Assembly (NCBI RefSeq): GCF_005405205.1
Contig: NZ_BJDP01000007.1
Coordinates: 124,001-188,000, forward strand
Direction: 5' to 3'
Source of the DNA: Enterococcus pingfangensis
Lineage (GTDB): Bacteria > Bacillota > Bacilli > Lactobacillales > Enterococcaceae
Length of the DNA: 64,000 nucleotides
The notes under the pieces were generated by a model. That model did not search any database. It was not told the origin of the DNA and was given only the letters and a program-made list of their open reading frames with translations. This document shows, piece by piece, positions 17,361 through 26,240 of this stretch (positions are counted from its first letter, which is position 1; each line of letters begins with the position of its first letter). The position numbers and the translations under genes were made by a program.

Positions 17361-18731
17361 CTACTCGCTTTGTTGCCACTCAGGTAAAAATGTTTTTTGT
17401 AAAAAACTGGTATCATAATCGCCGAACAAAACATTCGGATGCCCGATCAGATCCATTTGAAATTCCACGTTTGTAACGACACCATCTGAGACAAATTCTC
17501 CTAGCGCGCGCTGCATCTTCATCAATGCATCAAAACGATCTTCACCGTGAACGATGATCTTAGCAATCATTGAATCATAATACGGCGGGATTGTTACTCC
17601 GCTGTACATCGCGCTGTCTACCCGCAGACCTAAACCGCCGCTAGGCAACAACAATGTTTTGATTTTGCCTGGTGAGGGGGCAAAGTCGAACGCTGGATTT
17701 TCAGCATTGATTCGGCACTCGATAGAATGTCCTTTAAATTCGATTTCTGATTGCTCTAAGCCTAACGGTTCTCCGGCAGCGACCTTGATTTGTTTTTTTA
17801 CGATATCGATCCCAGTGATCATCTCAGTGATTGGATGCTCTACTTGGATTCGGGTATTCATTTCCATAAAATAAAAATCACCTGCTTCATCACGTAAAAA
17901 CTCGATCGTTCCGGCACTTTCGTAGTTGACCGCTTTTCCAGCTTTGACGGCGATTTCGCCTAACATCGCTCGTGTTTCTTCGCCAATCACCACAGAAGGT
18001 GCTTCTTCTAATACTTTTTGATTGTTTCGTTGCAATGAGCAATCTCGTTCGCCTAAGTGAATGACATTGCCTTGTTGATCACCTAATATTTGGACTTCGA
18101 TGTGGCGCGCTGGATAAATGATTTTCTCCAGATACATCGCATCGTCGCCAAAAGCCGCTTTTGCTTCTGATTTAGCCGATAAGAAATGCTGCTCAAGTTC
18201 GCTTTTGCTTGGTACTTTGCGAATCCCTTTGCCGCCGCCGCCTGCTGCCGCTTTCAACATCACCGGATAACCGATTTTATCAGCTAACTTTTCTGCTTCG
18301 GCTAATGTATTGATTGCTCCATCACTGCCGGGAATGACTGGGACTCCTGCGGCTTTCATTAATTGACGGGCGTGGATCTTGTTGCCCATCGCATCAATCG
18401 TTTTTTCAGTGGGTCCGATAAATTTAATGTTACACTCAGCACACATCGTTGCAAACAAACTATTTTCTGATAAAAAACCAAAACCTGGATGGATCGCCTC
18501 CGCATTTGTGACGATCGCTGCACTCAAAATTCCCTGCATATTCAAATAGGAATCGATTGAGCGCGCCGGACCGATACAAATCGCTTCATCTGCCATCTCA
18601 GTGTGGAGCGCTTCTTTGTCTGCCTCAGAATAAACCGCAACTGTCTGAATTCCTAATTCACGACAGGCACGGATGATTCGTACAGCAATCTCGCCGCGAT
18701 TGGCGATTAATATTTTTGAAAACATCGACAT
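17361..18731 (-). CDS. accC: Biotin carboxylase
   Basis: A 456-residue ATP-grasp enzyme that carboxylates biotin on AccB. Seen: the N-terminal KILIANRGEIAVRIIRACRELG, the ATP-binding loop GGGGKGIRKV, HIEVQILGD, and the catalytic ENTRIQVEH-type block MEMNTRIQVEHPITE. It starts directly after fabZ with no gap (ATG at 18731), a second in-frame ATG lying two codons on. Confidence 0.97.
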   Translation of the reverse strand: MSMFSKILIANRGEIAVRIIRACRELGIQTVAVYSEADKEALHTEMADEAICIGPARSIDSYLNMQGILSAAIVTNAEAIHPGFGFLSENSLFATMCAECNIKFIGPTEKTIDAMGNKIHARQLMKAAGVPVIPGSDGAINTLAEAEKLADKIGYPVMLKAAAGGGGKGIRKVPSKSELEQHFLSAKSEAKAAFGDDAMYLEKIIYPARHIEVQILGDQQGNVIHLGERDCSLQRNNQKVLEEAPSVVIGEETRAMLGEIAVKAGKAVNYESAGTIEFLRDEAGDFYFMEMNTRIQVEHPITEMITGIDIVKKQIKVAAGEPLGLEQSEIEFKGHSIECRINAENPAFDFAPSPGKIKTLLLPSGGLGLRVDSAMYSGVTIPPYYDSMIAKIIVHGEDRFDALMKMQRALGEFVSDGVVTNVEFQMDLIGHPNVLFGDYDTSFLQKTFLPEWQQSE

Positions 18732-19154
18732 CTATCCAATCATAAAAGTTAATTCTGCTTCGGCTACTTTTTTGCCATCGACATAAGCGATCCCTTTGCC
18801 GCAGCCAGCCGCTGAACGAACTTTTGTTAATTCTACTTCTAAAAGCAGTGTGTCTCCTGGAACAACTTTTTTGCGAAACTTCGCTTTATCGATCCCGCCA
18901 AAATATGCCGTTTTTCCTTTGAACTCATCCATTGATAATAAAGCGACGGCTCCGGCTTGCGCCATTGCTTCAACGATCAATACGCCAGGCATAACTGGTT
19001 CATGAGGAAAGTGCCCTTGGAAAAATGGTTCGTTGACAGAGACGTTTTTCTTTGCTGTGATGCTTTTTCCGGCTTCTAATTCTTCCACGCGATCAATCAA
19101 CAACATTGGATAGCGATGCGGGATGATTTCTTTGATTTCTTCAATTGTTAACAT
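18732..19154 (-). CDS. fabZ: 3-hydroxyacyl-ACP dehydratase FabZ
   Basis: A 140-residue hot-dog-fold dehydratase with [11 protein letters not shown] and the active-site [20 protein letters not shown] (His and Glu). It removes water from 3-hydroxyacyl-ACP in elongation. It sits among the acc genes between accB and accC, the usual order in Lactobacillales. The ribosome-binding site is TAGGAGG. Confidence 0.96.
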   Translation of the reverse strand: MLTIEEIKEIIPHRYPMLLIDRVEELEAGKSITAKKNVSVNEPFFQGHFPHEPVMPGVLIVEAMAQAGAVALLSMDEFKGKTAYFGGIDKAKFRKKVVPGDTLLLEVELTKVRSAAGCGKGIAYVDGKKVAEAELTFMIG

Positions 19155-19196
19155 TTTTTCCTCCTAATACCTGCTACTAATTTTTCTATAACTATA

Positions 19197-19643
19197 TCAA
19201 CCAATCCGAAATAGCGGTTGGCCGTATTCTACGACATCTTCATTTTCGACTAAAATCTCAGTAATCGTTCCGTCAAATTCACTGGTGATTTCGTTCAATA
19301 ACTTCATCGCTTCGATGATACAAACTGTTTCACCTTGTTTGACCGGATCGCCGATTGATTTATAAGCCGCTTGTTCTGGCGATGGTTGCAAATAGACGAT
19401 TCCTACGATTGGAGAAGTGATCACTTTTCCTTCCTCAACAACAGGTGCTGCTTCTTCTGAAACTGCTGGACTCGGTGCGGCTGGTGCGGCTACCGATTCC
19501 TGTACAGTTGCAGGTGCCATATGTTGACGACTCGTCTGATTTTTATTCATGTATAATTCAAAACTGCCTTCTTTCAAATCGAATTCAGTTAGACTCGAAT
19601 CATCAAACTGATGCAGCAGTTCTTTGACTTCTTTGATTTCCAT
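19197..19643 (-). CDS. accB: Biotin carboxyl carrier protein
   Basis: The 148-residue AccB has an N-terminal domain, an Ala/Pro/Val linker (about 50-75) and a C-terminal biotinyl domain with IIEAMKLLNEI; Lys114 is the biotin site (most homologues read EAMKMMNEI). It carries CO2 between AccC and AccA/D. It follows fabF by three bases, with GGGAGG inside the fabF end. Confidence 0.95.
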   Translation of the reverse strand: MEIKEVKELLHQFDDSSLTEFDLKEGSFELYMNKNQTSRQHMAPATVQESVAAPAAPSPAVSEEAAPVVEEGKVITSPIVGIVYLQPSPEQAAYKSIGDPVKQGETVCIIEAMKLLNEITSEFDGTITEILVENEDVVEYGQPLFRIG

Positions 19644-19646
19644 TTT

Positions 19647-20873
19647 TTAGTCCTCCCAGCGCTTCAAACAGATCACTGCGTTGTGACCGCCAAAACCTAG
19701 AGAATTACTTACAGCGTAATTGACTGGTGTTTCTTTCGCTTTATTCACAACAACATTTGCTTTGATTTCCGGATCTATTTCTTGGATATTGACGGTCGGT
19801 GGAATGAATTGATGCTGGATCGCCAATAATGACGCGATTGCTTCGACACCGCCGGCTCCACCCAATAAATGGCCCGTCAGTGATTTTGTACTGCTGACAT
19901 AAGCATGTTCTGTCAGTGCTGACTCGATCGCCTTGCTTTCTGCTTTGTCATTTGCTTGAGTACTTGTGCCGTGCGCATTCACATAATCCACCTCAGCAGG
20001 GTCGATTCCGGCTTCTTTAACAGCTTCTTTGATCGCTCTTGCCGCGCCTTCTCCATCTGGCGAAGGTGCCGTCATATGATACGCATCACACGTAGCGCCA
20101 TAACCTACGATTTCGCCAAGAATTTTTGCGCCGCGTTTTTGTGCGTGGTCTAGTGATTCTAAGACTAAGATCCCGGCACCTTCTCCCATGACAAAACCAT
20201 TTCGTTCGGTATCAAATGGGATTGAAGCCCGTTCAGGATCTGTTGAAGTGCTCAGTGCAGTCAGCGAAGCAAAGCCTGAGATACCAATCTTATTGATACA
20301 AGACTCAGCTCCGCCGGCGATGATCACATCGGAGTAACCATGTTTGATATTGCGGAAAGCTTCACCGATCGAGTGTGTTCCACTAGCACAAGCTGTGACT
20401 GTGCTCGTACAAATGCCTTTTGCTCCAATCCGCAATGCGACATTCCCCGCCGCCATATTTACGATAGCTAAAGGCACAAACATCGGCGAGACACGACCTG
20501 GGCCTTTGGCGTCCATTTTCAAGACTTGATCTTGGATCGTGCCTAGGCCGCCAACGCCAGAGCCGATCATCACGCCAAAGCGTTCCATATCTTCTGCCGC
20601 AGTATCGATTCCGCTCATTTCTAATGCTTCAAGCGCCGAATAGATCGCATAAAGCGAATAAGTTTCCATTCGTTTCGTATCTTTTTTTATAAAATATTTT
20701 TCTAAAGGGAAATCTTTGACTTCTGCCGCCAGCGTGATACCTGTTTGGCTGGCATCAAAACGAGTGATGGGACCAAACCCATGATTTCCTTCTTTTAAAT
20801 TCTTTAAAAATGTTTCTTCATCATTTCCGATCGGCGAGGCAACACCAAAGCCTGTAATTACGACACGATTCAT
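19647..20873 (-). CDS. fabF: 3-oxoacyl-ACP synthase II
   Basis: A 408-residue elongating condensing enzyme with the Cys-His-His triad visible: TACASGTHSIGEA (Cys), NAHGTSTQANDKAE (His) and TGHLLGGAGGVEA (His). It extends acyl-ACP with malonyl-ACP. AAAGGA precedes the ATG. Enterococci often carry a second fabF elsewhere with fabI; none is in this window. Confidence 0.96.
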   Translation of the reverse strand: MNRVVITGFGVASPIGNDEETFLKNLKEGNHGFGPITRFDASQTGITLAAEVKDFPLEKYFIKKDTKRMETYSLYAIYSALEALEMSGIDTAAEDMERFGVMIGSGVGGLGTIQDQVLKMDAKGPGRVSPMFVPLAIVNMAAGNVALRIGAKGICTSTVTACASGTHSIGEAFRNIKHGYSDVIIAGGAESCINKIGISGFASLTALSTSTDPERASIPFDTERNGFVMGEGAGILVLESLDHAQKRGAKILGEIVGYGATCDAYHMTAPSPDGEGAARAIKEAVKEAGIDPAEVDYVNAHGTSTQANDKAESKAIESALTEHAYVSSTKSLTGHLLGGAGGVEAIASLLAIQHQFIPPTVNIQEIDPEIKANVVVNKAKETPVNYAVSNSLGFGGHNAVICLKRWED

Positions 20874-20890
20874 ATTTTTCCGTCCTTTCT

Positions 20891-21622
20891 TTACATGACC
20901 ATTCCGCCATCAACATTCAATACTTGCCCTGTGATGTAACTGTTTTGTGCTAAAAATAACGCGGCACTTGCGACATCTGCCACACTGCCAAAACATTTCA
21001 GCGGAATTTGCCCTTCCATTTGTTCTTTAACTTTATCAGTTAGTCCATCTGTCATATCAGTTTTGATAAATCCCGGAGCGATCGCATTGCATGTGATCCC
21101 CCGCGGAGCGACTTCTCGTGCGACCGCTTTTGTAAAACCGATCACGCCGGCTTTACTTGCCGCATAATTACTTTGTCCGGCGTTTCCGATCAAACCTACG
21201 ACACTAGAAAGATTGATGATCACACCTGCGCGTTTTTTCATCATCTTTTTTAGAACTTGCTGTGTCATGTTGAAGGTTCCCTTCAGATTGATATCCATGA
21301 CAGCATCAAAATCTTCTGGTTTCATCCGCAACAGTAATTGATCTTTAGTGATCCCCGCATTGTTGATCAAGATATCGATCGAGCCGATAGACTCTTCACA
21401 TTCCTTGATCATGTTTCCCGCTTCAGCAAACGAACTGATGTCGCCGCAAATACTGACACACTTTACGCCGAATGCTTCAATCGCTGCGATTTTTTCAGTA
21501 GAGATTGTTTTCCGGCCGTTCAATACGATATTTGCTCCCGCTCGCGCGAACGCTTGTGCTATCCCCCAGCCGATTCCGCGACTACTGCCGGTAATAAATA
21601 CCGTTTTATTTGTTAATTCCAT
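20891..21622 (-). CDS. fabG: 3-oxoacyl-ACP reductase FabG
   Basis: The 243-residue SDR has TGSSRGIG (NADPH binding), NNAG, and the catalytic Ser with YAASK. It reduces 3-oxoacyl-ACP with NADPH. I start at 21622, where MELTNKTVFITG fits FabG and AGGGGG lies just ahead; the ATG at 21661 would add 13 residues not seen in the family. Confidence 0.95.
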   Translation of the reverse strand: MELTNKTVFITGSSRGIGWGIAQAFARAGANIVLNGRKTISTEKIAAIEAFGVKCVSICGDISSFAEAGNMIKECEESIGSIDILINNAGITKDQLLLRMKPEDFDAVMDINLKGTFNMTQQVLKKMMKKRAGVIINLSSVVGLIGNAGQSNYAASKAGVIGFTKAVAREVAPRGITCNAIAPGFIKTDMTDGLTDKVKEQMEGQIPLKCFGSVADVASAALFLAQNSYITGQVLNVDGGMVM

Positions 21623-21711
21623 TCGGGCCCCCTGTTTCATAGTGAGAAATTTATTTTCCAAGAAAAATGCAGCTATCTTTATACGTATATTTTTTTAAGT
21701 AAAAAGCAGAA

Positions 21712-22635
21712 CTAGCTTAAAAAGTGGATCGTCTCTGTTAGAGTTTTGCTATCTTCTACTCGGCTAGTTGTTAACGAGCGATCAATTTTTTTAATGAAAC
21801 CGCTAAGTGTTTTCCCTGGACCAATCTCGACGATTTGCGAGATCCCTAATTCTTTCAATGTTTCAATACTGTCACTAAAACGAACTGGCGACATGACTTG
21901 TTTAGTCAATAACTCGATAATCTCAGCTTGCGGCATGATTTTAGCTGTGGTATTAGAGATTACCGGGATCTGCATTTTTTCAAATGCAATCGTCTGCAAG
22001 ACTTCATTCAATCGTCTGCTTGCCGGCTCTAATAAAGCTGTGTGGAATGGTCCGCTGACATTTAAAGGAATCAGCCGTTTTGTTCCAGCGGCTTGTAATA
22101 ATTCGACTGCCTTTTCAACAGCTGCCGCTTCGCCGCCGATCACGATTTGCTGCGGTGTATTATAATTGGCTGGTGAAACGATTCCAAGCACCGAAGCTTG
22201 TTTGCAACAATCTTCGATCACGTCTGCGGCTGTGTTCAGCACTGCGACCATTTTTCCGCTGCCAGTCGGCGCTGCTTCACTCATAAACTGACCGCGTTTA
22301 TGAACCAGCTGGACCGCCTCGCCAAATGTTAGTGCGCCAGAAGCGACCAACGCGGTGTACTCGCCTAAACTCAACCCCGCTACGACATCTGCTTGATGAC
22401 CGTTAGCCGTTAAGACTCGTAAAAAAGCAGTACTGACTGTTAAAATTGCCGGTTGGGTATATTTTGTTTCATTAAGTTGGTCATTTTCTGTGAAACACAA
22501 ATCTTCCATCGAAAAACCAAGCAAATCACTGGCTTCTTCAAATGTTTCTTTCACGATTTTTTCTTGCTGGTACAACTCTTTGCCCATTCCGCTATACTGA
22601 GTGCCCTGTCCGCTGAACAAGAATGCTGTTTTCAT
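21712..22635 (-). CDS. fabD: Malonyl-CoA:ACP transacylase
   Basis: A 307-residue FabD with FSGQGTQYSGMGKELY at the start, the nucleophile elbow GLSLGEYTALVASG and the catalytic His in SGPFHTALL. It loads malonyl groups onto ACP. In the enterococcal and streptococcal operons I know, fabK lies directly ahead of fabD; here acpP does, and only 64 bases separate them. Confidence 0.96.
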   Translation of the reverse strand: MKTAFLFSGQGTQYSGMGKELYQQEKIVKETFEEASDLLGFSMEDLCFTENDQLNETKYTQPAILTVSTAFLRVLTANGHQADVVAGLSLGEYTALVASGALTFGEAVQLVHKRGQFMSEAAPTGSGKMVAVLNTAADVIEDCCKQASVLGIVSPANYNTPQQIVIGGEAAAVEKAVELLQAAGTKRLIPLNVSGPFHTALLEPASRRLNEVLQTIAFEKMQIPVISNTTAKIMPQAEIIELLTKQVMSPVRFSDSIETLKELGISQIVEIGPGKTLSGFIKKIDRSLTTSRVEDSKTLTETIHFLS

Positions 22636-22653
22636 GATTGTCTCCTAATAGCA

Positions 22654-22685
22654 GGAAAGGCCAGGCCTCACGCCTAGCCTTTTCC
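22654..22685 (-). other. Stable hairpin between acpP and fabD
   Basis: On the minus strand, GGAAAAGGCTAGGC folds back on GGCCTGGCCTTTCC: 13 pairs with one bulged A and a 5-base loop. No T-run follows, so it is not a standard terminator. It could protect or separate the acpP message, lower fabD expression, or mark where fabK was lost. Confidence 0.6.
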
Positions 22686-22699
22686 CGAAATTTTATTAA

Positions 22700-22924
22700 T
22701 TAAGCGTTTTGTTTCTCAACATATTCAACTAAATCTTTCACAGTTGTGATGCCGTCTTCTGTTTCGATTTTCACATCAAATTCGTCTTCGATCTCGTTGA
22801 TGATTTGGAATAGATCTAAGCTGTCTGCTTCAAGATCTTCTTGGATGTTAGTTTCCAATTTCACTTCTTCTTTTTCTACTCCTAATTCTTCTACAATAAT
22901 GTCTTGGATTTTTTCGAATGTCAT
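22700..22924 (-). CDS. acpP: Acyl carrier protein
   Basis: A 74-residue acidic ACP with the phosphopantetheine site [10 protein letters not shown] (Ser35). It holds growing acyl chains through its prosthetic arm. CGGAGGA precedes the ATG. It lies between fabH and fabD, and is followed by a strong hairpin that may set its message apart from the downstream genes, since cells need much more ACP than enzymes. Confidence 0.95.
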   Translation of the reverse strand: MTFEKIQDIIVEELGVEKEEVKLETNIQEDLEADSLDLFQIINEIEDEFDVKIETEDGITTVKDLVEYVEKQNA

Positions 22925-22975
22925 AAGTTGGTTCCTCCGATAATTTTAAGTTTTAATTTTATATTTTTAACAAAC

Positions 22976-23938
22976 TTATAGCTGGATCAGCAGGTTGCCC
23001 CAAGCTAAACCGCCGCCATAGCCTGTCAATACTATTTTTTGTCCCCCATTTAAAGATAAACGATTCGTTTCAACGAGTTCATCCAATAAAATTGGGATAC
23101 TCGCCGCTGAGGTGTTCCCATACTTCATTAAATTCATCGGGAATTTTTCAATCGGCTCGCCCATTTTACGAGCGATTTTTTCAATGATTCGCTTATTTGC
23201 CTGATGCAGCAGATAATAATCAACTGACTCATCACAAACAAATTCTTTCAAACTTTTCGTTACGTCATTCAAGGCGAAATTCCAGATACCGCGGCCGTCC
23301 ATTGCTAAAGCCGTGTCGGTCTCTGATTCTTCATGGAAGATATTTTTATTGGCACGAAAACCGGCAGTCAACGCCTTGGCTTGTTTACCATCTGCTCGCA
23401 ACATTTGCTTTATAATAGAAGGTTCTTCACCCGCTTCTAGTAAAACACCTGCTGCGCCATCTCCGAAAAGGACAGCTGACGAGCGATCATGCCAATCCAA
23501 CAGCTTTGAAGTCTTCTCGCCGCCGATCACGATGCCCCGCTGCATTCCGCCGCGGATAAAGTTTTCAGCCGTCGCTAACGCATAAACAAATCCTGCACAG
23601 GCAGCTGCTACGTCAAACGCCATCGCTTGTTCTGCACCAATCTGTCCTTGGACCTGGCAGGCGACCGATGGTGAAGTATAATCAGGCGACATCGTAGCTA
23701 CGATAATGAAATCTAAACTCATAGGATCAATCGCCGCTTTTTCCACCAATTTTTTCGCGACTTGCCCACACATATCTGAAGTGTTTTCGCCTTCTGCGAT
23801 ATGGCGTTGTTCAATGCCCGTCCGTGATTGGATCCATTCATCTGAAGTATCCATCCACTCAGTCAAGTCATCATTTGTCACGACTTTTTGCGGCAAGTAA
23901 CGGGCTGTCGCGATTATTTTCCCAAAACTCCTACTCAT
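22976..23938 (-). CDS. fabH: 3-oxoacyl-ACP synthase III
   Basis: A 320-residue FabH with the Cys-His-Asn triad: AACAGFVYAL (Cys), LLHQANKRI (His) and YGNTSAASIP (Asn). It starts fatty-acid chains from acyl-CoA and malonyl-ACP. Its ATG overlaps the fabT stop (ATGA), so repressor and first enzyme are made together. Confidence 0.96.
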   Translation of the reverse strand: MSRSFGKIIATARYLPQKVVTNDDLTEWMDTSDEWIQSRTGIEQRHIAEGENTSDMCGQVAKKLVEKAAIDPMSLDFIIVATMSPDYTSPSVACQVQGQIGAEQAMAFDVAAACAGFVYALATAENFIRGGMQRGIVIGGEKTSKLLDWHDRSSAVLFGDGAAGVLLEAGEEPSIIKQMLRADGKQAKALTAGFRANKNIFHEESETDTALAMDGRGIWNFALNDVTKSLKEFVCDESVDYYLLHQANKRIIEKIARKMGEPIEKFPMNLMKYGNTSAASIPILLDELVETNRLSLNGGQKIVLTGYGGGLAWGNLLIQL

Positions 23939-24375
23939 TTGATCCCCTCTAAGTAGCTATATAGATTCACTAGCGCTTTAAGAAAGACCTCTTGTTCCTC
24001 CGCATTCAAATCTTTGATGGCACTTTTGACCATTTCATGATGAAAATGCTGATGGATCCGAAAGACTAGCCGGCCTTTTTTGGTCAAACCTAATTTGACT
24101 ACGCGCCGGTCATCTTCACTGCGGATCCGTTCGACATAGCCTTTTTTCACTAGTCGGTTGATCGATGTCGTGAGTGTTCCGACGGTCACTAGCAATTCTC
24201 TAGCCACTTCAGTCGTCGTCTTCTTCTTGTACATCCCGATTGCATCAATGGTATGCATTTCTGTAATCGTTAAATCGCTGAATTGTGATTTCTTTAGTTC
24301 GTTTTCTTCAATCGATAAAACATCGTTGAAAATTGAAACCAAATAGGTATTTAATTCTTCCCAGTTTTTTTCCAT
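23935..24375 (-). CDS. fabT: MarR-family fatty-acid repressor FabT
   Basis: A 146-residue MarR protein: LTITEMHTIDAIG, TTTEVARELLVTVGTLTTSINRLVKKGYVER (split helix-turn-helix) and the wing SEDDRRVVKLGLT. In streptococci and enterococci FabT represses the fab operon, helped by acyl-ACP from exogenous fatty acids. Position at the head of the operon and three TTTGAT-type palindromes upstream support autoregulation. AGGTGA precedes the ATG. Confidence 0.94.
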   Translation of the reverse strand: MEKNWEELNTYLVSIFNDVLSIEENELKKSQFSDLTITEMHTIDAIGMYKKKTTTEVARELLVTVGTLTTSINRLVKKGYVERIRSEDDRRVVKLGLTKKGRLVFRIHQHFHHEMVKSAIKDLNAEEQEVFLKALVNLYSYLEGIK

Positions 24376-24391
24376 GTCATCACCTAATTAG

Positions 24392-24404
24392 TTTGATTAT
24401 CAAA
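24392..24404 (-). promoter_or_regulatory. FabT operator 1
   Basis: A perfect palindrome TTTGAT-T-ATCAAA, matching the known FabT box. It lies between the -10 box and the fabT start, where bound FabT would block transcription. Confidence 0.85.
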
Positions 24405-24407
24405 TCA

Positions 24408-24420
24408 TTTGATGTTCAAA
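24408..24420 (-). promoter_or_regulatory. FabT operator 2
   Basis: TTTGA-TGT-TCAAA, a weaker FabT-like palindrome whose edge touches the -10 box. Its centre lies 16 bases from operator 1, near one and a half helical turns. Confidence 0.65.
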
Positions 24421-24448
24421 CTATATCTTATTTTTTTTATGAATGCAA
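24420..24448 (-). promoter_or_regulatory. Promoter P1 of the fab operon
   Basis: Minus strand TTGCAT (24448-24443), 17 bases, TATAGT (24425-24420). FabT operators 1 and 2 lie directly downstream. Confidence 0.75.
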
Positions 24449-24503
24449 CAATATTTTTTCAATTAACTAAAAAATAATGCTTATCATTGAATCCATTTGA
24501 TCT

Positions 24504-24533
24504 ATTCTACTATAAAATTACTTTGGTAATCAA
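24504..24533 (-). promoter_or_regulatory. Possible promoter P2 of the fab operon
   Basis: Minus strand TTGATT, 18 bases, TAGAAT. The -35 lies inside FabT operator 3, so repression here would be by promoter occlusion. Weaker than P1. Confidence 0.45.
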
Positions 24534-24534
24534 A
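24522..24534 (-). promoter_or_regulatory. FabT operator 3
   Basis: Minus strand TTTGATTACCAAA, a FabT-like palindrome with one imperfect pair, about 120 bases upstream of operators 1 and 2 and covering the -35 of P2. Confidence 0.65.
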
Positions 24535-24545
24535 TGAATTTTTCG

Positions 24546-24574
24546 ATAAAAAAAGAAGCGGCAAGCCGCTTCTT
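24546..24574 (-). terminator. Terminator of cfa
   Basis: AAGAAGCGGC (24553-24562) and GCCGCTTCTT (24565-24574) form a 10-bp inverted repeat with a run of T on the minus strand. It overlaps the cfa stop codon. Confidence 0.85.
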
Positions 24575-25736
24575 AAACATTCCGATGCATCGGAATCGTA
24601 TTATTATTTGGATGGACCAATAAATATTGGATCACATCGATGTTGCTAGCTTGGAACGATGCCGCGCTAGCTTGCAAATAAAGATCCCACATCCGATAAA
24701 ATGCTTCGTCTTTTTGTTCGATAACTTTATCTGCTACTTGATGGAAATTCTTTGTCCAATGTTCTAAAGTATACTGATAATCACGGCGCAGACTTTCTAA
24801 ATCAAGCAACTGCAGATCATTTTCGGTAATGTGTTCGACTAGCTCTGTCACACCAGGAATGTAGCCGCCAGGGAAAATGTATTGATTGATCCAAGCATTT
24901 TTCGCGCCGCCTTGTTGTCGGCTGATACCATGGATCAATGCCGTTCCGTTCGGTGCCAAATGTTGACCGATCACGTTGAAGTATTCTTGCAGATTTTCGC
25001 CGCCCACATGTTCAAACATCCCGACACTTGTGATGTGATCAAACGTTCCTTTTAAATCACGATAGTCCAGCAATTCAACAGAAACGGTTTCTTCCAAATG
25101 TTCATTTTCAATAATTGCTTGGATGTGTTGGTATTGTTCTTCGCTTAAAGTAATCCCTTTAGCTTTTACATTGTATTCTTTTGCCGCAGTCAGGATCAAG
25201 GTTCCCCAGCCGCAACCGATGTCTAATAATGTCTCATTTGGTTGAATGAATAATTTATCCAAAATATGATGGACTTTATTGATCTGCGCTTGTTCTAACG
25301 TATCTTCTGGTGTTTCAAAATATGCACAAGAATAAGTCAGCGTGCGATCCAACCACATTTCATAAAAATCATTGCCTAAATCATAGTGGCTATGAATGTC
25401 ATGAGCTGATTGTTTTTTAGTATGTTTTTCTTTTGGCATCCATTTTTTGAAATTCGTATTATGGAAAAAACCATTTGCTTGGTTGTAAACATCGTAAATC
25501 AACGCTTGCAGATTTCCTTCAATCTCGATTTTCTTTTCCATATATGCTTCCCCAAGTGCCAGCGAAGCATTGCTGATCAATTCCTTTACAGGAATTTTTT
25601 CGTTGAAAATGATTTTGAAGATGACGTCACCTTCAGTGTTGCCGTATTCTTTAGTAGAACCATCCCAAAAAGTCACTTGTGTTTTTTGCGAAAAAGATGG
25701 TTTGAATAATTGATTGTACACTTCTTTATCTAACAT
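24573..25736 (-). CDS. cfa: Cyclopropane-fatty-acyl-phospholipid synthase
   Basis: The 387-residue protein has an N-terminal lipid-binding region (1-110) and a SAM-methyltransferase core: DLGNDFYEMWLDRTLTYSCAYF, LDIGCGWGTL (SAM motif I), and SVGMFEHVGGENL. It adds a methylene bridge to unsaturated acyl chains in membrane phospholipids. AAGGAGG precedes the ATG. Placed next to the fab operon but with its own terminator, so it is a separate unit in the same lipid neighbourhood. Confidence 0.94.
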   Translation of the reverse strand: MLDKEVYNQLFKPSFSQKTQVTFWDGSTKEYGNTEGDVIFKIIFNEKIPVKELISNASLALGEAYMEKKIEIEGNLQALIYDVYNQANGFFHNTNFKKWMPKEKHTKKQSAHDIHSHYDLGNDFYEMWLDRTLTYSCAYFETPEDTLEQAQINKVHHILDKLFIQPNETLLDIGCGWGTLILTAAKEYNVKAKGITLSEEQYQHIQAIIENEHLEETVSVELLDYRDLKGTFDHITSVGMFEHVGGENLQEYFNVIGQHLAPNGTALIHGISRQQGGAKNAWINQYIFPGGYIPGVTELVEHITENDLQLLDLESLRRDYQYTLEHWTKNFHQVADKVIEQKDEAFYRMWDLYLQASAASFQASNIDVIQYLLVHPNNNTIPMHRNV

Positions 25737-25875
25737 AGCATTGCCTCCTTATTATATCTTCTGACTAAAAGCCAATAAATTCAAAAGATTTGCATTGGTT
25801 TTTTCAGAAAAAGGAGATTGTTCTCATGAAAATATAATCAAAAATCATATGAAACCCTTTTAGTTTAAAAAGAGT

Positions 25876-25901
25876 ACAAAAAAAACGGGTCGCCCCGTTT
25901 T
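25876..25901 (-). terminator. Terminator of the DUF1797 gene
   Basis: AAAACGGG (25882-25889) and CCCGTTTT (25894-25901) with a 4-base loop and a T-run on the minus strand. Confidence 0.85.
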
Positions 25902-26130
25902 ATTGAATCAAATCATAAATTTCCATTGCAACGATGTCAATGTTATCAAATTGATAAGATTGTTTGCTGTCGCTTTCTGTCAGCTCAAATGTTTCTGTCG
26001 TATTATCATAAGTTACAGTACATTTTTCTACGCCTTCTTTTTCAAAACGACGCAATTGTACTTCATTATCAGTCGATTCAGTCATTGCTTCTAAGCGTTT
26101 AATAATGGCAACTAATTGTGAATGTTTCAT
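25900..26130 (-). CDS. DUF1797 (YkuJ-like) small protein
   Basis: A 76-residue acidic protein resembling B. subtilis YkuJ: a helical start (SQLVAIIKRLEAM), a middle strand pair (KCTVTYDNTTETFELTE) and the closing YQFDNIDIVAMEIYDLIQ. Function is unknown. AAGGGGGG precedes the ATG, and the gene stands alone with a terminator at its stop codon. Confidence 0.85.
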   Translation of the reverse strand: MKHSQLVAIIKRLEAMTESTDNEVQLRRFEKEGVEKCTVTYDNTTETFELTESDSKQSYQFDNIDIVAMEIYDLIQ

Positions 26131-26240
26131 CTAGGTGCCCCCCTTCTTCTCAATTCTGTCTTATTGTATCAAATCCGCTCGTATCTTGCATTGATTTTCA
26201 TCAATTAATTTATGATTTTTTTACTAAATCTAACTTAAGG

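Noticed and set aside
22636-22699. Remnant of fabK between acpP and fabD
   Set aside because: The 64 bases contain a hairpin and a ribosome-binding site only; no stretch translates to an enoyl-ACP reductase II fragment.
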